The notes beneath the pieces were generated by a model that saw only the letters and a program-made list of their open reading frames with translations, did no database searches and had not been told where the DNA came from. From Plasmodiophora brassicae (lineage: Eukaryota; Endomyxa; Phytomyxea; Plasmodiophorida; Plasmodiophoridae), in contig JASFAU010000004.1 of assembly GCA_039704465.1 (NCBI GenBank), forward strand, positions 248,001 to 312,000: 64,000 bases of DNA. The letters are read 5' to 3'. Shown here piece by piece: positions 41,935-51,288 of the stretch (position 1 is its first letter; each line of letters opens with the position of its first letter). The position numbers were made by a program, and so were the translations under genes.

Positions 41935-43311
41935 ATGATGATGCGGCTGTGGATCTTCCTGTTCGTTGCTCTCGCTGGGGCCGTCACATCCGGGCCATCG
42001 TCGGGCAGGTTTGCGGCGCATACAACGGTTGAAGACCCAGGTCTGACCAGCCAGGTACCTACATAGGGTGGAGTCCACAACTGGGCCTAGCGTAACAGAC
42101 GCTACCCAGAGACTACCAACGGATCGTTCAGAAGCCAAGCTTTCGTGTTTTCCGGTATTGAAAGGCTTGTTCAAAAAGAAGGCTGGCCCTTCTCCGACAT
42201 CCCTTTTAGGGGAAGGTACATACGGTAAGAACGTGTGATTGCGGTGTTCGTTGTGGTTAACGCCTTGACGGCATGCCTTCCGTAGCACACGTGTTTTTGG
42301 AGCGCCAATCCGAAAATGTTGGTGGCGAGGCGGTGATCAAGGTATTCGATAAGATTCCGGCTAATGCACGTTTGCGACCCGGAGACATCGCTGACCACGA
42401 ATATTTGATTGGAAGTCGTTTGTCCCACGACAACATTGTCAGGTCCTTGGTTTAGCCCGACAACTATGCATGTGCTAATTCCGTGGTTCTCTATACTGTA
42501 GGTGGAAACACTTGGTAAGGGCCGTACCAACGCTGGCCATCCTTTCGTACGGCTCAGATACTGTTCCGGTGGCGACCTTGTCGATTGGATCGGCGATGAC
42601 GGCAAATACGATTGCAATGATGTGGCAGGCTTCTGCAGACAGTTCCTTGAAGGCGTGGCTTATATGCATTCACAAGGTCGGTCCCCGTTACTAATTCGCA
42701 GCGTATATAAAGAGATGATTGAACCGGCGACATCTGAATGTAGGCATTGCGCATTTAGACATTAAGTGCGACAATATCCTGCTCGATGTCAAAGATGGCT
42801 GCCAAACTCACTTGCAGATTGGCGATTTTTCGTTTTCGCAATTTGTTGAGGACCCATCCACGAAGAGCCATCGTCTTGTCCGGGACATTCGCGGATCTCG
42901 GGAATACGTTGCTCCGTATGTTGCCACACGCATTGCCCTTCCGACCGCCCTTTTAATTCATACACAGGGAGATTTGGGAGCGCCACAGACAAGGGTACGG
43001 TTTGGCGCGCACTGCTGTCGTTATGCGCATGAATAACGAATTCGTGCAGGTATGACGGACGCGCGGCAGACATGTGGAGCGTTGGCATTGTCATGTTCTG
43101 TCTGATTTTTCGTAATGTGCCATGGTGCATTGCAAAGGCGACTGATGATGCGAGATATCGGGCATTTTCCCGATCCAAACCTTTCCCAGTCCCTGAATCC
43201 GAGTCTCTTCGTGTGTTGTCCTCTGTTTTGCACCTTTTCCTGGACACGAACCCGGAGACCAGAATAAGCGCCGAAAGAGCTCTTCAACTGCCAGAACTTC
43301 GCACCCCATGA
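41935..43311 (+). CDS. Signal-peptide Ser/Thr kinase-like protein, tandem copy 2
   Basis: Seven exons, 41935-42040, 42099-42224, 42286-42437, 42502-42676, 42744-42915, 42968-42994 and 43050-43311, for 339 aa. A signal peptide (MMMRLWIFLFVALAGAVTSG) is followed by a short linker and a kinase domain: LLGEGTYAHVFL, Lys96 in AVIKVF, SRLSHDNIVETLG, YCSGGDL, YMHSQGIAHLDIKCDNILL (Asp192), GDFS (Asp214-Ser216), YVAPEIWE, GRAADMWSVGIVMF and RISAERALQLPEL. HLD and DFS substitutions match copy 1 at 38774. Introns fall at the same places (Gly-loop, after NI, before the catalytic loop, inside the APE motif, before YDG), with one extra N-terminal intron. One exon is only 27 nt. Confidence 0.84.
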
Positions 43312-43544
43312 GCTGTGTCGTTAAGACTGAGACACATTTTCACCTAACAATGAAACGTCATTCGCTTCACGCAACGGGTGTTCAGGACTGCTGGTACAAT
43401 GCAAGATATCGTGTACAGTGGCGCCGTCCAGTTGATCACGGTAGCGGTGCCAACTTGTGGACAGTGTGACACTGTCACTGGCAGCGTCACAGCTCTGTCC
43501 ATCATAATCATATCTTCTCGAGTGACGTCATAATCGCAAATCCG

Positions 43545-44280
43545 ATGCTGGGCGCCACGACATTGCTGATCGCCTCCCTGATTGCTGCCTGCAACGGGCA
43601 GTCATGTCGAGGTCCAGGATTCATCATCACTGGATGTAACCCGGACTTGCCCATCACCGATCGCTGCGGTGTCGCCGCCGATGGAGCACCCTGTCCATTT
43701 GGAACCTGCTGCTCCGAATTCGGTACCTTACAATTCCGATGGCTGTTATGCATACTCTGACTGTATTCCAGGGTTTTGCGGGCGCAGCGCTGTTCACTGT
43801 GGTGGCGAGCAATACATTCCACAATGGGGTCCACCGCGAGACGACGGGCGGTGCGGAGAGGCATTCAGCTACGCTGGGTGCGATGACGATTTTATCTGCA
43901 TCGCCACCTGGTGCGTCAGTTCCGACTCTGTCCCCGGTGCGTCACCCGTGAATCCGACGTCGGCAACGCCGACCGGAACGTCTGACACCACCAACCCACA
44001 ACCTGTTCCTTCCGGCTCGGCTGAGGTCGACCCCAGTTCATCTGAGCATCCCAGATCAGGGAACAATGGTGTCACTAGGGAAGCGTCCAGCTCGGGAACA
44101 GGAAGCAGCACCAGCAGAGGAGGGCCTGCTCAACTAGCCGCGTTTGAAAGAGGTCAGGATATCACCGTCCCATATTCGACGGGTACCGACCAATCTTCAA
44201 CTGTGCGTCGACACATCGCTCCATCCTGGACCTGGGCGCTTGTCACTACAGGCGCGTTCATCGTCATGGCCATGCAATAA
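43545..44280 (+). CDS. Secreted hevein-type (CBM18) chitin-binding protein, probably GPI-anchored
   Basis: Two exons, 43545-43722 and 43772-44280, for 228 aa. The N-terminus (MLGATTLLIASLIAACNGQS) is a signal peptide. Splicing joins RCGVAADGAPCPFGTCCSEFG to FCGRSAVHCGG, giving a full hevein/chitin-recognition motif (CG...G..C....CCS..GFCG). A second Cys-rich stretch (RCGEAFSYAGCDDDFICIATWC) follows. The middle is a Ser/Thr/Pro-rich stalk, and the last 18 residues are hydrophobic (WTWALVTTGAFIVMAMQ), as in GPI-anchored proteins. Known CBM18 proteins bind chitin and can shield a parasite's wall. Chitin is present in plasmodiophorid resting spores, which fits but is inference. Confidence 0.87.
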
Positions 44281-44569
44281 ACAAGGCCGGCCGTTCGGTC
44301 CAGAAGCTCGGTTGGTCTGCCGCCCCAAATATAGCAGGTGCGGTGGCGTTCGGGGCGGACCCGTGCAGTTGGGGAAGTGCACTGGCGGCTGTGGCGACGG
44401 AGCGGGACACAGCAAGCGCGGACTGCGAAGCCACTGGCGAAATTGCCGCAAATAGCGGGACGGACGGTCCCACGGAGTGAAGCGCCTCCTTCCAATCGGG
44501 AACAATGTGGCGTCACCCGTCAGCCCGACTGCCAAACCATCATATCGCAAACCCAATTGCTTGGGACGA

Positions 44570-45703
44570 ATGACGATGCCGTGGTTGACGATGGCGCTGG
44601 CGCTGGTTGCCTTGGCAGCCGGTACGCGTATCATGCAGGTCACCAATGACAACCTGCATCTTCTCCAGTTCCGAAACAACGACCCGTCGTTCTCCGATAG
44701 GAGCGCATCGTTCACGGACGACAATATTCATTTCGGTTCGAGCGATACGCTATCGGTGCCCAAGTTCGAGGACTCTGAGCTGCTGCCGGCTAAGCGCGAG
44801 CGTCCCAAGATCGTCCTCCCGAACGTCGTGCAGACGTCGTTCCTGCCGAGCCGTGCCCTGAACGTGTTCGACGAATCACGAGTGATCGCAATGTCGAAGT
44901 ACACGTTGGTCAGCACTGTGAATCACCCTATCGATCGCGTAACCTACGTCATCAAGAGCGTCCTTCTCCCCTCTCAAGGTTCTAGCCGACAGGAGGCTCT
45001 CGACGAGCCCGCCATCATGGCATCACTGCCCGTGCATGCCAACATCGTGCGGTACCATGCGTCATGGGTAGAGCCCACAGACGCTGTGGCGACCATCAAG
45101 GAGCTGGTGAGCAAGTCCAGCAAGGCGCAGACGAAGACCGGCTTGACGCGATCCGACGCGCTGTTCATCCAGATGGAGCTCTGTAATGGCGGCACGCTGA
45201 AAGAATACCTGGAGAGAAGAATGGACCCCATCGACTTCAGGGAATCCCTCCTAACCTTCAAGCAGATCCTGACCGGCGTCCAGCAATTGCACCATGATGA
45301 TGTCCTGCATTTGGACCTGAAGCCGAGCAACATCTACAGGAAGGGGGACCAATTCAAGATTGGCGATTTCGGCCTGAGTTGCCGCCACTGCGAGAACCGG
45401 TATCAAGGCAGGGGTACACCCGGGTATGCCTCTCGAGATCCGAAGCTGTCCAAGGCCAGCGACGTGAAATCGTTGGGCATCATCCTCCTGGAACTGTTCA
45501 CACGGTTCCCAACGCGTGTGGAGTTCGTGCATGCGACTGGCTGGGCAGAATCGGGCGCGCTCGAAATGAAACACCTTCAAGTACCTGACGGGCCCGACGG
45601 GATCGCCGTCCACGACCTCATTCTCAGTATGACGCGAAAGCGACCTAGCGACCGCCCTACGGTCGACCAAGTCCTCTCGTTGCCATTATTCGCCAATATA
45701 TGA
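44570..45703 (+). CDS. Signal-peptide kinase of eIF2alpha-kinase type
   Basis: A 377-aa intronless frame with a hydrophobic N-terminal segment (WLTMALALVALAAGT) followed by about 90 mainly acidic residues. The kinase part has Lys129 in TYVIKSVLL, HANIVRYHASWVE, LFIQMELCNGGTLKEYLE, VLHLDLKPSNIYRKGDQFKIGDFGLS (Asp249, DFG 266-268), GTPGYASRD, KSLGIILLELF and RPSDRPTVDQVLSLPLF. The VRYHASWxE and LKPSNI...FKIGDFGL features and EL[FL] helix are characteristic of the eIF2alpha kinase group (PERK, GCN2, PEK). PERK is an ER-membrane protein with a luminal domain; here only a single N-terminal hydrophobic segment is seen and no second transmembrane helix. Whether it is an ER-retained sensor or secreted is unclear. 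Confidence 0.8.
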   Translation: MTMPWLTMALALVALAAGTRIMQVTNDNLHLLQFRNNDPSFSDRSASFTDDNIHFGSSDTLSVPKFEDSELLPAKRERPKIVLPNVVQTSFLPSRALNVFDESRVIAMSKYTLVSTVNHPIDRVTYVIKSVLLPSQGSSRQEALDEPAIMASLPVHANIVRYHASWVEPTDAVATIKELVSKSSKAQTKTGLTRSDALFIQMELCNGGTLKEYLERRMDPIDFRESLLTFKQILTGVQQLHHDDVLHLDLKPSNIYRKGDQFKIGDFGLSCRHCENRYQGRGTPGYASRDPKLSKASDVKSLGIILLELFTRFPTRVEFVHATGWAESGALEMKHLQVPDGPDGIAVHDLILSMTRKRPSDRPTVDQVLSLPLFANI

Positions 45704-45915
45704 CTCGAAACCAATCGAAACGCTGAATTCACTCGGTTTGAACCCTCCGGTATTATTGGATCGCCCAGTCATTGCTGTAGTACAGGCCACGTACTGGTGC
45801 TCTATTCCGATGCTCTCGTAACCGTGCTGCCTGCAGGCGACATGCCGGACACGGCCGTTCTATTCATGGAGCGTCGTCGACGCCATTTTGGTGTCCGTGG
45901 CGACGGTGGCTGCCG

Positions 45916-48294
45916 ATGGCGTCGTCGTGGACGCTGGACGACTTCCGCGGCGAGTTCGACGAGGTCGAATTCGTCGAGAAGCTGACGCAGCGGATGGGGT
46001 CGACGGCGTCGGCGACCGGCGCCAAGTTCGACCCGGCCCCGTACCAGGCGTCGTTCTCACGGGCAGTCGCCGCCATCGACGACCTCGAGCGGAACGTCAC
46101 CGCATCGATCGCCAAGGCGACGAAGGAACTGGCGGTTGCCGATCGCGCGCACCAACGAAAACTGAAGGAGCATGGCGCCACACTCGACGCCGTCCTCGAG
46201 CGGTTCGCGCGCCTGGACCGCCGCATCTCGTCGGTGGCACAGACCGCCGTCCGGATCGGCGACCAGCTCGAAGTGATCGACGTCGCCAAGCAACGCAACG
46301 CCTACGGCAGTAAAATGATTGGCCATTTCCTGTCCATGACTGGCGAACGCGCTGCCGTGCCCGATGCCTTCAAGGGGCAGACTCTGGACGTACTGGCTGC
46401 GCGTGATGTTGTCGCGTTTGTCGTAACGTGCCTGACTGAATCTCCTCGCAGGACCTGCGGGAAGCTGCCAGCACGGTACAGGCGCTGCAGCAAGCCGCAC
46501 AGGACCTATCTCGGCTGCCGAACATGGACCACGCGATCAAGAACATTTCGAACGTGGGTCGTATGCGAAAACGTCGCTCGTTGGCGGCCACCATTGACAG
46601 CGGGTTGTGCCCAGGCCGCCGACGAGATCGAGAACCGACTGCTGAAAGAGTTCGACCAGGCGTGGCAGGCGAACCACGTGCCGGGCATGCGCGCGTGTGC
46701 GGCATCGCTGCTGGAGTTCGAGGGCGGGCACCTGATCGCGCGGATCATTGCCCGGATCATCGGCGAGGTCGGGCCGAACCCCGACCCGCCCGACTCGGTC
46801 GAGCAGTTCCACAGCGAGCTGTCCCGGCTGATGGACTCGATCTCCAACGCCTGCTCGAAGTACTTCCCGTTGATCGCGGAAGTGTTCCCCCAGCCCGAGA
46901 AGGTCATCAAGCCGTTCGTCGAGCGCGTCTACGAGGACAACATCACCGGGCTTCTCGAAACCGGCGTCGGGGCGCTCAGTGCCGACACGAACGCGTACCT
47001 GGCGGCCCTGGAGATCGGGTTCGACCTCAACCGCAAGCTGATGCGCAGCCTGACAGCGCAGGTCGAAGAGCTGAAGCTGCCGTCCGATGCCGTCCTGACA
47101 TCGTTCAAGCTGGCCCTGAAGGACCACGCCGATGGGCTCTTCTTCCAGTACCGCGACACGTTCATCTCGAGGCAGTTCGACGTCCTGGTCAGGGATTCCC
47201 GGTCGCGGATCGACCGCACGCTGGCGATTCTTCCTCAGGCGACGGATGACAACCCGTTGCGTAGCGAGTACGCCGTCTCCATCACCGATTGGATTCGTGC
47301 CGTCTTCCAGACCCACATCGTCGACGCGCTGCTCGACTCGTTTTCCATTGCGCTGGCGCGCGTCGACAAGCTTGCTGAACCGTCGCGGCTGCCCGAGTAC
47401 GTCTGGAGGATTTACAAGACGCTCGTCGAGATCGTCAACAAGCCGTTCCTGCACAGGCTGGCCGATTCGATCCTCGAAAGCATGTCGGACGAGGACGGCG
47501 GCGACATGGTCGCCGTCGAGAACGGCTGCACCCTGGAATTCGTCGGGTGCATCGACGCCATCGTCCAGCGGCTGAATGATTTCTTCGACGTCGAGATTGC
47601 GAAACGCCTTCAGGACTCGTTGAACCTGTTGACGAACTGCGCTCAAGAGCGCCACGAGCTGACGGTGGCGCTCGAGTCGAAGATGTCCCGGGCGCTTCGC
47701 ATCACATTGGATCTGGCGATGCAGTGCTCTGCTCGGACGCTCTCCAACTTGCAGCAGAAGACAGACTTTCGCCCCAAGGACGACCAGCTTCTGCCCGATG
47801 GCAGCGGGTGCAGTCCAGCCGCGTCAGCAGTCGTCGACTACATCGGACGGCATTCGGGATCGGCGATTGCCCATCTTCGTGGCAAGAACCTCGGTACGGG
47901 CGTGTTTCGCGCGACATTGGGGCCGTCCGGTACTCACCGCGGCGCCTTTGCTGTAGATTGTTACCTCCATGTGCTTGGGCTGCGTCTGTACGACCTGCTG
48001 TCGAACCACATCAGGCAGTTCGTGGTGTCGAACGCTGGCGCCCTGCTTCTTATGGCCGACATCCGCGTGTACCAGGACCTCGTCCGCCAGTTCCACGTGT
48101 CGGAGGTCAACGACCGGTTCGAGACCCTGCGCCACGTCGTCAATGTCTTCGCGGTACCCGCCGAGAGCCTCGGGTCGCTCATGAACGACGATCCCGTGCT
48201 CGCCGTCGAGCGCATCCCCAGGGACGATCTGCACTCGTTCATCAAGATGCGCTCGGACTACAAGCAGAACAACCTTAGAAAGTATTTCGCGTGA
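45916..48294 (+). CDS. EXOC5: Exocyst complex component Sec10 (EXOC5)
   Basis: Three exons, 45916-46389, 46452-46553 and 46615-48294, for 751 aa. The frame also reads through both introns because their total length (62 + 61 nt) is a multiple of three, but the spliced reading restores LDDLREAASTVQALQQAAQDLSRL and AADEIENRLLKEFDQAW. The N-terminal coiled coil (AIDDLERNVTASIAKATKEL) and the long helical body with FFEQYRDTFISRQFDVL, SEYVWRIYKTLVEIV-like and YLHVLGLRLYDLLSNHIRQF blocks are those of Sec10, an exocyst subunit tethering secretory vesicles at the plasma membrane. The length agrees with animal Sec10 (about 700 aa). Confidence 0.87.
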   Translation: MASSWTLDDFRGEFDEVEFVEKLTQRMGSTASATGAKFDPAPYQASFSRAVAAIDDLERNVTASIAKATKELAVADRAHQRKLKEHGATLDAVLERFARLDRRISSVAQTAVRIGDQLEVIDVAKQRNAYGSKMIGHFLSMTGERAAVPDAFKGQTLDVLAARDVVAFVVTCLTESPRRTCGKLPARYRRCSKPHRTYLGCRTWTTRSRTFRTWVVCENVARWRPPLTAGCAQAADEIENRLLKEFDQAWQANHVPGMRACAASLLEFEGGHLIARIIARIIGEVGPNPDPPDSVEQFHSELSRLMDSISNACSKYFPLIAEVFPQPEKVIKPFVERVYEDNITGLLETGVGALSADTNAYLAALEIGFDLNRKLMRSLTAQVEELKLPSDAVLTSFKLALKDHADGLFFQYRDTFISRQFDVLVRDSRSRIDRTLAILPQATDDNPLRSEYAVSITDWIRAVFQTHIVDALLDSFSIALARVDKLAEPSRLPEYVWRIYKTLVEIVNKPFLHRLADSILESMSDEDGGDMVAVENGCTLEFVGCIDAIVQRLNDFFDVEIAKRLQDSLNLLTNCAQERHELTVALESKMSRALRITLDLAMQCSARTLSNLQQKTDFRPKDDQLLPDGSGCSPAASAVVDYIGRHSGSAIAHLRGKNLGTGVFRATLGPSGTHRGAFAVDCYLHVLGLRLYDLLSNHIRQFVVSNAGALLLMADIRVYQDLVRQFHVSEVNDRFETLRHVVNVFAVPAESLGSLMNDDPVLAVERIPRDDLHSFIKMRSDYKQNNLRKYFA

Positions 48295-48356
48295 ATGGAG
48301 GGTGGGGGCGGGCCCCGCCACAGAATACACGCAACTTATTTATTCCAGCGACACGT

Positions 48357-48497
48357 CAAGCGAATGCGCGACGGGCGTTGACTGCAGATGTGCCAAGCGA
48401 ATGCGCGACGGGCGTTGACTGCAGATGTGTCAGGTGAAGATGCGACGGGCGTTGACTGCAGATGTGTCAAGCGAATGCGTGACGGGCGTTGACTGCA
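48357..48497. repeat. 37-bp minisatellite, about 3.8 copies
   Basis: Units start at 48357, 48394, 48431 and 48468, exactly 37 bp apart, with a core of GACGGGCGTTGACTGCAGAT. The third and fourth copies differ slightly. It lies in the 3' flank of the Sec10 gene, 60 bp before the bL24m start. Confidence 0.93.
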
Positions 48498-48557
48498 CGG
48501 CCAAGTCCGTGACAGCGCGCGCGTCGTGCGGCCCAGTTTGGTTGGGGGTCGATCGCC

Positions 48558-49216
48558 ATGGCGTCGAAGCCGATCAACTTCCCCGCGCTGATCCGCCGTG
48601 TGACACGGGCGGCGCGATGCCGACTGCCAGAGCCGCTGAAACGGTGGAAGATCCTGCGCGGGGACAACGTACTGGTGATCTCCGGCCGCGACAAGGTACC
48701 ACATTGGCACCGGCCGTCGACGCGTCCGCTGACTCGGGCTGTCGTAGGGAAAGACGGGGACAGTCCTGGAGGTATATCCCAGCGTATGGGTATGAACGCC
48801 GAATTCTCATACAGCCTCAGGTGCTACGGGACAAACATCAAGTCGTCGTTGAAGGTCATACCCGTTACCGCCGGGCGAGCGTCCTAGTGCTAACTGTGGC
48901 CGCCGCGTTAGGGCTGAACAAGAACAAGCGGTTCATCCCTCGAACGGATCAGAGCAAGGGTCGCATCATCGATGTCGAATCGCCGTTGCATGTGTCGAAC
49001 GTGCAGCTGATCGACCCGGTGTCGGGTAAAGGTACCCGTGTCAACTGGGTCAAACAGGAGACGGGCGTGTTCGAGCGCGTCACCGCCAATTCACAATCGG
49101 TCATACCGCGCCCCGCCATCCTGGCGCAACGTCGCAAACCGAAACCTGAACCGACGTCGAAGTGCACCGCACCGGAAGTCGCCCTGCTGGTCACGTACGT
49201 GCCGCCACTTGTCTAA
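48558..49216 (+). CDS. Mitochondrial ribosomal protein bL24m
   Basis: Four exons, 48558-48695, 48748-48771, 48815-48854 and 48912-49216, for 168 aa. The KOW domain is rebuilt by splicing: LRGDNVLVISGRDK, then GKTGTVLE, then PQVLRDKHQVVVEGLNKNKRF. The following PLHVSNVQLIDPVSGKGTRVNWV is typical of L24. The long basic N-terminal segment (MASKPINFPALIRRVTRAARC) fits a mitochondrial targeting or bacterial-type extended form. The 24- and 40-nt exons are very short. The known role is assembly of the large ribosomal subunit. Confidence 0.85.
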
Positions 49217-49411
49217 CCTTCACTGTCGACAGATAAACTTAAGTTGTCTACACGTTTCCCTGGACGATGCAGCGGCTCCTGCGCTAGCGGGGTCGGTGTC
49301 GGTGTCTGTGTGCGTGTGTATTGACGGGACGTAGATTGTGGCGACATCAGTCGGGAACCCGGATCGGCCGTTCACGTGTGATAGCGGCCGAGACCAAGGT
49401 CACTTGTGTAA

Positions 49412-50894
<1,483 letters not shown>

Positions 50895-51288
50895 AATTTC
50901 TCGCGGGCGCGTTTACCCACTGAGCATACAAGCGGGTCCACCAAGGCGACTGAGTCGACGTTAGTCGTAAGAGTAGCTGCGTCTCTCAGTGTATCAGGAG
51001 CAGATCAGCCTGGAGCCCGCTCGATGCCCTGCGGAATGGTCTGCGATGCGGTTCGTACCGGCGGCCTGCGCCGCAATCAATCATCCGAAGGAGAGAACAT
51101 GCAAAAAACCATCGCAATGTTTCCATCGCGTTTTTTGGAGGACAATGCCGATTCTGCGTTTCGAATCGAGAGAGGCCCTGATGGCCTGCCACGATGCCTG
51201 AGCGTGGGCAGAGCGACTGCTGGCGATGCGTCCGCGCGACGAGGATGGGGACGATGGTGACGCACAGCCTGGCGGCGGCGTCTGCTAC
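50895..51288. other. Intergenic, no supported gene
   Basis: About 390 bp between the protease and the LRR gene; no recognisable frame. Confidence 0.5.

Noticed and set aside
46524..47655. Long frames on both strands inside the Sec10 gene (for example minus 46537-47655)
   Set aside because: Sec10 homology is continuous in the plus frame; GC-rich third positions leave other frames open by chance.
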